64,000 nucleotides of DNA from an uncultured Desulfobacteraceae bacterium. GTDB taxonomy: Bacteria; Desulfobacterota; Desulfobacteria; Desulfobacterales; UBA5852. The translations under genes were made by a program, and so were the position numbers. Numbering within the stretch: the stretch's first letter is position 1; each line of letters begins with the position of its first letter. Of the stretch, positions 9,240-17,197 are shown one piece after another. The notes beneath the pieces were generated by a model. It saw nothing but the letters and a program-made list of their open reading frames with translations. It had not been told where the DNA came from and did not search any database. The stretch covers positions 62,001 through 126,000 of the forward strand of contig CAJXSL010000013.1 of NCBI GenBank assembly GCA_913060875.1, written 5' to 3'.

Positions 9240-9291
9240 AAGTCCTCCTGTTTAATTAATTTTATTGGACATTCAGTGATGACTTTCACTG
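9240..9291 (-). promoter_or_regulatory. Candidate RNA thermometer in the hsp20 leader
   Basis: In the minus-strand leader, CAGGAGGACTT (9250-9240), which contains the Shine-Dalgarno site, can pair with AAGTCATCACTG (9285-9274). This gives 5 + 2 + 3 base pairs broken by one A-G mismatch and one bulged A. The same upstream bases can instead form a perfect 6-bp hairpin, CAGTGA (9291-9286) with TCACTG (9279-9274), which would free the ribosome site. Imperfect SD-masking stems are the hallmark of known small-heat-shock thermometers. Structure read by eye only. Confidence 0.45.
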
Positions 9292-9304
9292 CCGTTTGAA
9301 CAAA

Positions 9305-9332
9305 AATTTAGCAATTTTTTATGGTGTGTCAA
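9305..9332 (-). promoter_or_regulatory. Putative sigma-70-type promoter of the hsp20 cassette
   Basis: On the minus strand a perfect -35 TTGACA (9332-9327) is followed after 16 bases by TAAATT (9310-9305, four of six matches to the -10). Transcription would start near 9298, giving a leader of about 60 bases. No CIRCE element and no convincing heat-shock-sigma -10 (CCCAT type) were seen here, which makes control at the RNA level more plausible. Confidence 0.5.
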
Positions 9333-9418
9333 TATCGGCATTGCATTTTTTATGTCATTATAATATATTTATTTTATCATAAAGTAATGATGCGGTTTCC
9401 CGAGCGGGAGTTTGCAAC

Positions 9419-10027
9419 ATGACCAAAAAGTCCGCCCACCCAAAAGCCCCCGACGTATCCCTTCCAAGGGCATCCGCGACCGAGTTGCGCGGTCGGCAGT
9501 CCATCCGGGTCGCCTTCAAGCTGACGCCCCGGTGTATCGAGGCCATGAACATCCTGGGCTCCCACCTGCGGTTGAAGCCCAAGTCCCTTTTCGATCATAT
9601 GGTGCAGGAACCGGAAACCCTCCAGGTGATTGCCGCGCGGGCGCAAGCGCTTGACCTGGAGGAAAAACCCCGAACGGCCAAAACATATGTTATCAGCCGG
9701 GATGCCGCCGAGATCCTCGATGATGTCGCCCGTTCCCATAGCGTTGCGCGGGATGCCTTGGTGGAAGCTTCCGTTCAGCACCTCGTGCCGCTGATCCAAA
9801 AGGAGCAGGTCCGCCACAGCTCGCGTAAAAACCTGGCAGCGCGCATGGCACACCACCTGGATGACGGCCGTCAACTGCTGGGCGAGATGGTCGGCGACCT
9901 GGGGGACCATGATCCCATGTGCGACCAGATGCGGAACGTGATGGCGGCCTACGAACGGGCCTACGCAACCCTCACCGCCTTCATTCACAAAGGGGACAAT
10001 ATCGAGGGATTCAATACCGACGGTTGA
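9419..10027 (+). CDS. Unassigned protein with two ribbon-helix-helix-like segments
   Basis: A 202-residue protein not recognised as any named family. Two segments share a beta-strand-then-helix pattern: SIRVAFKLTPRCIEAMNILG (about residues 28-47) and KTYVISRDAAEILDDVAR (about 85-102). Each resembles the DNA-binding half of MetJ/Arc/CopG (ribbon-helix-helix) proteins, suggesting a tandem arrangement. The C-terminal half (about 120-190) is helical and charged. GGGAG precedes the ATG. The gene is divergent from hsp20 over a 183-base AT-rich spacer, so it could regulate that cassette. Function is inference only. Confidence 0.6.
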   Translation: MTKKSAHPKAPDVSLPRASATELRGRQSIRVAFKLTPRCIEAMNILGSHLRLKPKSLFDHMVQEPETLQVIAARAQALDLEEKPRTAKTYVISRDAAEILDDVARSHSVARDALVEASVQHLVPLIQKEQVRHSSRKNLAARMAHHLDDGRQLLGEMVGDLGDHDPMCDQMRNVMAAYERAYATLTAFIHKGDNIEGFNTDG

Positions 10028-10373
10028 GCCCAACAGTGTCGATGGCGGGCATTTGAACGCGGGATACCACTAGGACATGCCCCGTATGGCCCGGACCGAT
10101 CCGGCCCTGTGGTTGTTTCTTGAATAAAAGGATCCATTATGCAATGAACGGCGCGTGAACGAATTGCGGCCGGCGCCGCGACCGGGCCGTTTCGCCCGCG
10201 TTTAATGGAAAGAGGCCCAAAGCCTATATCCATGCCCATTCCGAATCCGAGTTCAGTCACAGCATCTACCCGCGCTGCATGGAAACCCATTACGCCGACT
10301 TGTAGCGTGCCAGATCGTTCCGATATCGATCCGAACAGCATGATTTCAAAGCAAGGTGAGGGAGGCATTTCAT
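10028..10373. other. Intergenic region carrying a gene remnant
   Basis: Between the ribbon-helix-helix-like gene and yaiI there is no intact gene. The right half holds a short in-frame protein remnant (10219-10305, listed separately). The left half is GC-rich with no clear promoter or terminator. Confidence 0.5.
10219..10305 (+). pseudogene. C-terminal remnant of a PAS-type signalling protein
   Basis: In one frame, ending at the TAG at 10303-10305, the sequence reads KAYI, HAHSESEFSHSIYPRCM and ETHYADL. This matches the well-known C-terminal signature of many PAS sensor or regulator proteins in these bacteria (YI..HSEAEFSHGICPxC...YP). The upstream CxxC/KIRDD half of the motif and any start are missing, so only the last 28 or so residues remain. 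The family identification is from memory of the motif. Confidence 0.5.
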
Positions 10374-10841
10374 TTGCTGCACATCTATGTCGATGCCGAT
10401 GCCTGCCCGGTAAAGCAGGAAGTCTACCGTGTCGCCCGCCGCTATGGGCTCCGTGTCACCCTGGTGGCCAACGCCTGGATGCGCATCCCCAATGAAAAAT
10501 GGATCGAACTGGAAGTCGTGTCGGCCGGATTCGACGCGGCCGATGACTGGATCGTCGCACAGGTGCAGCTTAACGATATCGTGATCACGGCGGACATCGT
10601 CCTGGCGAGCCGCTGTGTCAAGGCTGGCGCGAGCGTACTGGGGCCCAACGGGAAACCCTTTACGGAAGACAATGTCGGTGACGCGGTGGCCCTGCGCGAC
10701 CTGATGGCCGACCTGCGCGGCGCCGGCGAGATCACGGGCGGGCCGCCGCCCCTGCAGAAGCGCGATCGCTCCCGTTTTCTCCAGAAGCTCGACGCGGCGA
10801 TCCAAAAGATTCGCCGTGAGTATCCATCCCGTTCGACCTGA
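10374..10841 (+). CDS. yaiI: YaiI/YqxD (DUF188) family protein
   Basis: Protein of about 155 residues with the family hallmark YVDADACPVK at the start and NVGDAVALRDLMADLR later. The fold is PIN-like with conserved aspartates, so a nuclease role has been suggested for the family; no firm function is known. The start is probably the TTG at 10374: AGGGAGG (10359-10365) stands 8 bases before it, whereas the GTG at 10356 would place that ribosome site inside the gene. Confidence 0.88.
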   Translation: MLHIYVDADACPVKQEVYRVARRYGLRVTLVANAWMRIPNEKWIELEVVSAGFDAADDWIVAQVQLNDIVITADIVLASRCVKAGASVLGPNGKPFTEDNVGDAVALRDLMADLRGAGEITGGPPPLQKRDRSRFLQKLDAAIQKIRREYPSRST

Positions 10842-10932
10842 TCATCCGCTTGAGCCCATTGCCTGCCCATTCGGCTTGCCTTCCCTGGTCTTATGCTGTA
10901 AGAAGGCCGCTTTTCAATTGTTAGGGGGCACC

Positions 10933-11955
10933 ATGAATGTTTTCGCGACCCACATGACACACGGCTTCAAGACTGCGCTGGCAGCTGTTCTGGCCTACGC
11001 CATTACAACGGTCCTGGCACTGGAATTCGGATATTGGGCGGTGATATCCACCGTCATCGTGATGCAGGTTTACGTGGCGGATTCGGTGGAGATGTGTTTG
11101 TATCGCTTTTCCGGCACCATCATCGGCGCCCTGCTGGGTGTCGTGGTCATCCTCCTGGTCCCCAAAACCCCCATTCCCGTGGGCATCGCCCTGTTCGTTA
11201 CCATCGGGGTCTGCAGCTTTCTGACGCGCTATCGCAAGCGCTACCGGATGGCGGCCATAACCGTGGTCATTGTTGTCATGACCGGACTGCAAACCCAGGA
11301 TGCGTGGCTTTTCGGGTTGTCCCGGGTCATGGAGATCGGCATCGGCATCATATGTGCCTTTGCTGTTTCCGTCCTGGTTTTTCCGAAACGCAAAGTGGAT
11401 GTGCTTAGGATCAAGCTGGAAGCCCAGGCCGAACAATGTGCGGAACGATGTCTCACCCTGGTTGAAGCGTTTATCGCCAGGCAGCAGCATGTCGAGGAAT
11501 CCCTGCTGACGAACCTGGTGGATGATGTCTGGGGCAACTTCGCCCTGCTGGAGAAGATCCGGCAGCACGAGTCCCTGCTCTACCGGAAAAAATTCAAAGA
11601 CAATTTGACCCATAAGGTCGCTGTCCTCAGCCGTTCCGTGGAGCACTTGCGCAATATGGCCCGGGCACTGAATGCCCTGGATGACAGCGGGTATGACATC
11701 ATCATGGCCCGTGAATTGAAACAGTTGGCGGACCAAAGCGGCCGGGCGCTTGTCCGTTTTGTCAAAAATACGCCTGCGACCGATCCACAGGGTCTTGAAC
11801 AGGCGGTTTCGGTACTCAAGACCACGTTTCTTACGATTCGCAAAGAAGGCCTGATACGCCGGTTCGATGCCGAAAAACTGGTCCAGGTTTTTTCATTTTA
11901 CAGCAGCCTGCTCTATTTTGCCGACGATATCCATTCCGGTATCAATGCATCGTGA
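10933..11955 (+). CDS. ArAE/FUSC-type aromatic-acid exporter family membrane protein
   Basis: A 340-residue protein. The first 150 residues hold about six closely packed membrane helices (AVLAYAITTVLALEFGYWAVIS, GALLGVVVILLV, VGIALFVTIGVCSF, AAITVVIVVMTGLQ and others), followed by a long helical cytoplasmic domain. This half-size plan matches the aromatic acid exporter/FUSC superfamily, which exports small aromatic acids in enterobacteria. TTAGGGGGCACC precedes the ATG at 10933, so the in-frame extension back to 10816 is rejected. Substrate unknown. Confidence 0.8.
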   Translation: MNVFATHMTHGFKTALAAVLAYAITTVLALEFGYWAVISTVIVMQVYVADSVEMCLYRFSGTIIGALLGVVVILLVPKTPIPVGIALFVTIGVCSFLTRYRKRYRMAAITVVIVVMTGLQTQDAWLFGLSRVMEIGIGIICAFAVSVLVFPKRKVDVLRIKLEAQAEQCAERCLTLVEAFIARQQHVEESLLTNLVDDVWGNFALLEKIRQHESLLYRKKFKDNLTHKVAVLSRSVEHLRNMARALNALDDSGYDIIMARELKQLADQSGRALVRFVKNTPATDPQGLEQAVSVLKTTFLTIRKEGLIRRFDAEKLVQVFSFYSSLLYFADDIHSGINAS

Positions 11956-12113
11956 TGGCGACCTTTTCCGGCTTGGGCCGATTGCTTCCATAAGAACCAT
12001 CTCCATTTAACAACAGCGGCCCAGGTCCTGCCAGCCGCAGGGCGCGGGCCTTGCGATTCTCTGATGACTGGCCATATTGGTGGGCGTGCAGAGGATGTTT
12101 CCGTTTGACTTTT

Positions 12114-12143
12114 AACCCGAACATTTCATGAAACATTCGGGTT
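12114..12143. repeat. 30-bp palindromic repeat (CCCGAACATTTCATGAAA family)
   Basis: AACCCGAA (12114-12121) and TTCGGGTT (12136-12143) flank the self-complementary core TTTCATGAAA. Related units occur at 21363-21386 and 23211-23232, and a core-only copy at 22213-22229. This copy lies in the 311-base gap between the ArAE-type gene and the VOC gene; nothing else was recognised in that gap. It could act as a REP-like hairpin or a protein-binding site. Confidence 0.6.
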
Positions 12144-12266
12144 CAGTGAACGGCGGAATCCTGTTCATCGCATTAAAGATTCTTTGCCCGGCAAAGCACC
12201 GGCCGCGGCCCGGGGTGCTGCAAGGTTGTTACCCCCTATGAACGTTCGAAATATAAGGAGGTTTTC

Positions 12267-12677
12267 ATGATCACCATAACGAGCAGTTTTCCTGTTTATA
12301 TCGTCGAAGATCTCGCCGCGGCCAAAATGTTTTATACCCGTCATTTCAACTTTGCGCCGGCGTTTGAAAATGAGTGGTATCTGCACCTCGTAACGGATTC
12401 CGGTGTTCAGGTAGGCTTCATGCGGCCGGATCAAGCTACCCAACCCGCCATTTTCCGGAAGGGTTTCGCCGGCTCCGGGGTGATTTTCAGCTTCGAGGTG
12501 GAAGATGCGGATGCGGCCTACGCCGAGGCGCAGAGCCTCGATATCGTTCTCAGCCTCCGCTCTGAAGACTGGGGGCAGCGGCATTTTTGTGTCAGGGATC
12601 CCAACGGCCTTTATCTGGATGTTGTCCAGGCCATCGCGCCCACGGAAGAATATCAGGAGGGCTACGTCGATGGATAG
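12267..12677 (+). CDS. VOC (glyoxalase/bleomycin-resistance) family protein
   Basis: A 136-residue protein with the paired beta-alpha-beta-beta-beta modules of the vicinal-oxygen-chelate fold (PVYIVEDLAAAKMFYTRHF at the start; FCVRDPNGLYLDVVQ near the end, with the usual Asp-Pro-x-Gly turn). Members bind a metal and act on, or sequester, varied small molecules. AAGGAGG precedes the ATG. Its end overlaps the TfoX-like gene by 8 bases, so the two are co-translated. Confidence 0.9.
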   Translation: MITITSSFPVYIVEDLAAAKMFYTRHFNFAPAFENEWYLHLVTDSGVQVGFMRPDQATQPAIFRKGFAGSGVIFSFEVEDADAAYAEAQSLDIVLSLRSEDWGQRHFCVRDPNGLYLDVVQAIAPTEEYQEGYVDG

Positions 12678-12930
12678 AAAATTGACAGATCTGAAAAACA
12701 TCGGGAAGAAAATCGCCGGCCGCCTCAACGAAGTCGGCATCCAATCGGAAGACGACCTGCGATCCGCGGGGGCTGTGGCGGCTCACCAGAAGATCCGGCG
12801 ACGTTATCCGGAGGAGACCCTGCCGGTGTGCTACTACTTGTACGCTTTCGAGGGGGCCCTTACGGATACGCACTGGAATGACATCGGTGAAGGCCGAAAA
12901 CGCGCGCTGCGGGATGGTATCGGTCGCTAA
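12670..12930 (+). CDS. TfoX C-terminal domain protein (86 aa)
   Basis: Stand-alone helix-hairpin-helix-like domain matching the C-terminal part of TfoX/Sxy competence regulators: LTDLKNIGKKIAGRLNEVGI followed by a central YYLYAFEGAL. The N-terminal TfoX domain is absent, as is common. The ATG at 12670 overlaps the VOC gene stop, with AGGAGGG nine bases upstream, and this decides the start over the longer open frame from 12505. Likely a nucleic-acid or protein adaptor; role not known. Confidence 0.85.
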   Translation: MDRKLTDLKNIGKKIAGRLNEVGIQSEDDLRSAGAVAAHQKIRRRYPEETLPVCYYLYAFEGALTDTHWNDIGEGRKRALRDGIGR

Positions 12931-13110
12931 TCATATCGGCCGCGCTATCCCGGATATGGCATGACATACCCGGAATAGGCGGCTGTTTGCGGATAGTCCC
13001 TTCAAACATGTTTGATTGCGGCGATTTCGGGAAAGCCGTTGAACCGCACCCGATAGATGGCCCCGACAGCGAAGAAATTCTCGGCGGTGAACGTTCATCG
13101 CAAGCGGTTT

Positions 13111-13761
13111 TTACTTCACACCGTTTTCGTTGAGATAGGCTTCCAGGTCAAAATAGAATTCGTTCAGCGAGTCGGCCACGGCGCCATCCCAGCCGTCGCC
13201 CAGCATGTTTTCCGCCTTGCCGGTTGCAACAAAAACAAAAGGGTTGACCGCTGTGGCCATATCCCCACCGGAATAGCGGTTGATGTTGTTGCCGTCTGTT
13301 TGCGTGGTGAAGAGGGGCTGGCGGTTGGCATCCAGGAACGTGTAGTCGATATAGACATTGTAGTTGGCATTGTCCCAGATAGCGGTGCCCAGGTCGATTT
13401 TATAGTTCTTGAAATCCGTTACCAGATAGTAATCGTGCTTTTGCCCGGCGGGCGGCAGCGTGTAGGCAAAATCCACGGTTGTAAAGCGGGTCTGCATGAA
13501 GTTCATCAGGCTGTCCCGAAAGGCTGGCCCGGCTTCGTAGCGGAACTTGTCGGACAGGGGGCCCGGTTTGTCAATGATCACTTTTTCCGCCTGGGACTTG
13601 TCCATCACCACCAGGAGTTGCTTGTCTACTTTGGTGTCGGGGATGTTTTGAAAATCGAATTCATGCCGAAGCGGGACATTACGGGTACAGCCAGCCATGA
13701 AGAGGAAAACCAGAACGGTTAGCGAGACGAGACCAAACCAGCGGTGGAAACGAATATTCAT
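13111..13761 (-). CDS. Conserved lipoprotein of unknown function
   Basis: A 216-residue protein with an N-terminal export helix and lipobox MAGC (Cys near residue 25), so it should be anchored in a membrane facing the periplasm. The mature part is rich in Tyr, Phe and Asp with beta-type stretches (YYLVTDFKNYKIDLG, YNVYIDYTFLDANRQP) and resembles the curli- or DUF-type outer-membrane lipoproteins in outline only. AGGAGGTCAACG precedes the ATG. No operon partner. Confidence 0.7.
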   Translation of the reverse strand: MNIRFHRWFGLVSLTVLVFLFMAGCTRNVPLRHEFDFQNIPDTKVDKQLLVVMDKSQAEKVIIDKPGPLSDKFRYEAGPAFRDSLMNFMQTRFTTVDFAYTLPPAGQKHDYYLVTDFKNYKIDLGTAIWDNANYNVYIDYTFLDANRQPLFTTQTDGNNINRYSGGDMATAVNPFVFVATGKAENMLGDGWDGAVADSLNEFYFDLEAYLNENGVK

Positions 13762-14111
13762 CGTTGACCTCCTGATGTTGGGCGTTGCGTTGATATGTCA
13801 TACCCGGGCTGCGGGCCATCGTCTCTATAGGGGTTCGAGCAAACAGGGTTCGGTCAACCCCTGGCGGCTTCCCTGCAACGGGGAGGCGGTAACGGCATTT
13901 TAACCGTGCGGACGGAAGATGTCAAAATCCCGTTTGACACCCGGCTGCGGTATTGGTGCTTTCTTCGGGAGAAACTCACGTGGTAGGGCTTGTGCCACCC
14001 TGTTTACGGATGTGATTCGTCGTCGGGGAAACATTATTGGAGGCTGACGGGAAAAAGATCGAAAGGCCGCCAGCGACAAGCGCCGGCGACCGGTGAACTG
14101 AAAGGGCGCGG
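13762..14111. other. Intergenic region, nothing recognised
   Basis: About 350 bases between two minus-strand genes. No open frame with a ribosome site, no RNA motif and no clear terminator was found. It should contain the promoter of the lipoprotein gene at 13111-13761. Confidence 0.4.
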
Positions 14112-14294
14112 TCAGGCGGCTTTCCGGGATGTACGGCCGCGCTCCCGCAACAATTTCAGAACCCGTCCGGCCTCGTTGGTTTCTGCCGGTGTGAGCAATC
14201 CGGCAGCGATCCAGGATTCCAGGGTGCGCAGCAGGCCGGGGGGGGTATCGTCTTCAGCATATTGCTGTATCAGTTCCAAATCCGTTAATTTCAT
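14112..14294 (-). CDS. Small hypothetical protein (60 aa)
   Basis: Starts MKLTDLELIQQYAED with ACGGAGGACAAG directly before the ATG at 14294, which decides against the upstream Met at 14321. It is helical and charged, ending GRTSRKAA. No cysteine or membrane segment. It could be a small regulator or adaptor; no family recognised. It lies 153 bases downstream of the diguanylate cyclase gene on the same strand. Confidence 0.6.
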   Translation of the reverse strand: MKLTDLELIQQYAEDDTPPGLLRTLESWIAAGLLTPAETNEAGRVLKLLRERGRTSRKAA

Positions 14295-14447
14295 CTTGTC
14301 CTCCGTATGGGTGTGAGCCAAATGGGCTCAAACCGTATTAGCATTAGACCGATTTGGGCCGACGCAAGGGCGGCATGGAAAAAAATGGGTGCTAAGGGGT
14401 TTTGACGGGACACATGGCCGCGCCTGACGGTAGAAGGGCCTCCGGCA

Positions 14448-16655
14448 TCAGTGCAGCGCGCTTTTAAGCGCCTGCAGCACGCCCGTTGTGCCATAGGCCT
14501 CGCTGTCCTGCTTGACACAGTCGCGGCCGGCCCGCTTGGCGCGGTACAGGGCCTTGTCCGCTTTTTCCAGCAATCCGGCCGGGTCATCGCCCTGACCCGG
14601 GATGATGGCGGCAACCCCGGCGCTGATGGTCAAATGATCGCGACGATAGGCCCCTTTATGGCGCAACTGCATATCCTTGACCGTGCGGTGCATGGCTTCG
14701 GCCACATCCCGACCACCCTCGAGATCGGTATTGGGCAGCACCACGACGAATTCCTCGCCGCCGTAGCGCGCCACCAGGTCGCCTGCCCGGCGAACGTTTT
14801 TACGCAGGCAGGCCGCCACTTTTTTCAGGCAATCATCCCCGGCCTGATGGCCGTAGAGGTCGTTAAAATTCTTGAAATAGTCGATATCCATCATGATGAG
14901 GGCCAGGGGTTGCTGTTCACGCGCGGCACGCTGCCATTCATTTTCCAGGACTTCGTCGAAGCGGCGGCGGTTGGCAAGACCGGTCAGGCCGTCTTCCATG
15001 GAGAATTTTTTCAAGATCTGCTGGGCTCGTTTCTGCTTGATGATGGACCACATGCTGGTCATAAACAGGGTGAGCTGGTTGACATCCGCTTCATCATACG
15101 GCCTTTCCTTGTTGCCCACGCCGGCCACTGCGACGACGCGCTCGCCGTCCATGACCGGAACGCTCATATGGCGGCGGATGGGGAAATGGCCTTCCGGCAG
15201 GCCCTTTTTATTTGGCATGTTTTCGAAATCGTTGTGAATGATCGGCCGGCGCAAACGGATGCTGTCGGCCCACACGCCCGCGTTTTCCAGGGGATAATGG
15301 CGGGTTTCTTGGGCCCGACAAGCTTCCTGAACACCCCGGGACCAGGCCACCAGCTCCAGGGATCCGGTTTCCTCCTTGACCAAATGCAGGTAGCCGGCCT
15401 TGCTGCGGGTCAGGCGGACAATTTCCTCCAGGGCATAGTCCCTGATTTTTTCGTCGCTTACATGGCTCATCTGGCTCAATTTGAGCAGGGACTGCAGGCG
15501 TTCTTCATTGAGCTTGATGGTTTCCTGGCTCTTGATCTGATCGGTCACATCCCGGGCCACCGCGTAGATCAGGCCTTCTTCCACGTCGGGAATGGCGTTC
15601 CACTCGAGCCAGCGGGTGCGGCCGTCCTTGCCGACATAGCGGTTGCGAAAATCCTTGACGGATCGTCCCTGCCGGAGATCCTGGTTGATGGCTTCGGTGG
15701 CGGCCGTATCTTCGGGATGAACGAATGAAAACCAGGGGATGCTCAGGAGTTCTTCTTTGGACCAGCCCAGCAGGCGGGTCCAGGCCGAATTGAGATCCTT
15801 GAAATAGCCGTTGAAATCGGCCACGCAGATGGGGTCGATGGACAGGCTGAACACCCGCTCGCGGTCTTTTTCCGCCCGTTTGACAGCGGTGATGTCCTTG
15901 ATTACGCTGACCACGCGATTGACTTTGCCGGAAGACGAGCGGACCGGGTAGTAGCGGATCAGCAGATGGCGTTTGCCATCCGTATCGTTTTCCTGCACCA
16001 TTTCATATTCGACCGATTCCCCCTGGAAGCAGGCATCCAGATGGGGCTTGATGGCGTGGAAGGCTTCCGGGCCGATGGCGTTTACAATGGGGGTGCCGAT
16101 GATTTTTTCCCGCGGAGAGTTGCGTCTTCTAAGGTAGGCTTCATTGACCATGCGAAAGACATAGTTGCGATCCAGCACCGTAACCATTTCGTCGGAGGCT
16201 TCCAGGGCCAGGTGGTATTCGCTCAAGGTATCCTTGGCCTCGCGCTGGTCCGCCACCGCCTTTTTCAATTCGCAGCTGCCGGCCTTGACCTGGATCTCGA
16301 GTTGGGATTTGTAGCGCATCAGGGCCAGTTCCGCCTGGCGCCGTTCTTCGATTTCCTCCCGGAGGGCTTGATTGGCCCTCTTCAGATCCGAAGTTTGCAA
16401 ATCCAGAGCCTGCCCCAGCGTCCGGCGAGAACTCCACAAGCGGAAAATAACCGTGGCGGCGATGGCCAGCGCGGCCGAGAGCGTTCCCAGGGCGATGGCC
16501 GGTCCCACAGGGCCGCCCGAGGTTTCCCGAACCTGGTGATACGCAAGCCACAGGATAAGGGTGAGCAGAGCTGCCAGAACGATATTGGCACGACTTCCCA
16601 CGGACAGGGATTTTCCCGTGTGCTGGTGGACGACTTGTCGGGTTAGTCTGGTCAT
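14448..16655 (-). CDS. Membrane diguanylate cyclase with PAS, PAS, GAF and GGDEF domains
   Basis: A 735-residue protein: two membrane helices (about 26-43 and 52-72), a coiled coil (about 75-135), two PAS domains (about 148-265 and 270-380), a GAF domain (about 395-545) and a C-terminal GGDEF domain (about 555-725). The catalytic loop is ARYGGEEF, an intact active site, and RAGD five residues before it is a complete inhibitory RxxD site. It should make cyclic di-GMP at the inner membrane in response to ligands of its sensory domains, with product inhibition. Monocistronic by position. Confidence 0.93.
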   Translation of the reverse strand: MTRLTRQVVHQHTGKSLSVGSRANIVLAALLTLILWLAYHQVRETSGGPVGPAIALGTLSAALAIAATVIFRLWSSRRTLGQALDLQTSDLKRANQALREEIEERRQAELALMRYKSQLEIQVKAGSCELKKAVADQREAKDTLSEYHLALEASDEMVTVLDRNYVFRMVNEAYLRRRNSPREKIIGTPIVNAIGPEAFHAIKPHLDACFQGESVEYEMVQENDTDGKRHLLIRYYPVRSSSGKVNRVVSVIKDITAVKRAEKDRERVFSLSIDPICVADFNGYFKDLNSAWTRLLGWSKEELLSIPWFSFVHPEDTAATEAINQDLRQGRSVKDFRNRYVGKDGRTRWLEWNAIPDVEEGLIYAVARDVTDQIKSQETIKLNEERLQSLLKLSQMSHVSDEKIRDYALEEIVRLTRSKAGYLHLVKEETGSLELVAWSRGVQEACRAQETRHYPLENAGVWADSIRLRRPIIHNDFENMPNKKGLPEGHFPIRRHMSVPVMDGERVVAVAGVGNKERPYDEADVNQLTLFMTSMWSIIKQKRAQQILKKFSMEDGLTGLANRRRFDEVLENEWQRAAREQQPLALIMMDIDYFKNFNDLYGHQAGDDCLKKVAACLRKNVRRAGDLVARYGGEEFVVVLPNTDLEGGRDVAEAMHRTVKDMQLRHKGAYRRDHLTISAGVAAIIPGQGDDPAGLLEKADKALYRAKRAGRDCVKQDSEAYGTTGVLQALKSALH

Positions 16656-16984
16656 GCGGTTCCATCAAATCGGGTTTTGCCACGCTGGGCCGGTGCTTGG
16701 TGCCATCTTTCCCCGGCTTGCTGCCCGTGGGGTCAATGCAATATGCTTGCCAATAATTTTTCAGGGAGGGGAAACGGAGGGCGGTAAACGGATGCGCTCC
16801 GAGGGGAAGATGATGGTCAAATGGTTTAAATCTATTGATATTATGAGGGGTTTGTCGAGTTTGCCCGCAGGATTTGTGCGGACGTTTTTATCCGGCAGCC
16901 ATGCGGCGAATGCGCTTGCAGTGGCACCGGGGGGGCTCTGAAGGCCCGTCAATTTTCTCCCGCGGCGTCAATAATTCCGCCGGG
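16656..16984. other. Intergenic region, nothing recognised
   Basis: About 330 bases between the start of the diguanylate cyclase gene and the hydrolase remnant. A short AT-rich patch near 16815-16855 may hold a promoter, but no confident element was seen. Confidence 0.4.
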
Positions 16985-17197
16985 TTAGCGTGTTTGGACA
17001 ACGGCCCTGATGGCCTCGGCCAGAACGTCAGGCACTTCTTCCTGGAGAAAATGCCCGGCTTGGGTTTTGACCAGGGGGGCGTCGGGAAAAATACCGCGCA
17101 TGCTTTTCAGGGCCCGGCCCAGGATGGGGTCCTTCATTCCCCAGACCAGACGCACCGGACCGGCAAAATTTTCCCCCCACGCCATTGTTTTCTGCAT
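16985..17197 (-). pseudogene. C-terminal fragment of a haloalkane-dehalogenase-like alpha/beta hydrolase
   Basis: The 70 codons match only the last quarter of an alpha/beta hydrolase: LVWGMKDPILG, which carries the acid residue of the catalytic triad, and AGHFLQEEVPD, which carries the catalytic His. The nucleophile elbow and cap domain are missing. Upstream in the same frame only S-G-F-W-K-L precedes before a stop (17216-17218), inside the end of the acyl-CoA dehydrogenase gene. The 5' three-quarters of the gene appears deleted at that junction. No ribosome site was seen. Confidence 0.65.

Noticed and set aside
9236-9418. CIRCE or heat-shock-sigma promoter for the hsp20 cassette
   Set aside because: No TTAGCACTC-type inverted repeat and no CCCAT-type -10 could be found; the perfect TTGACA with TAAATT is a better fit.
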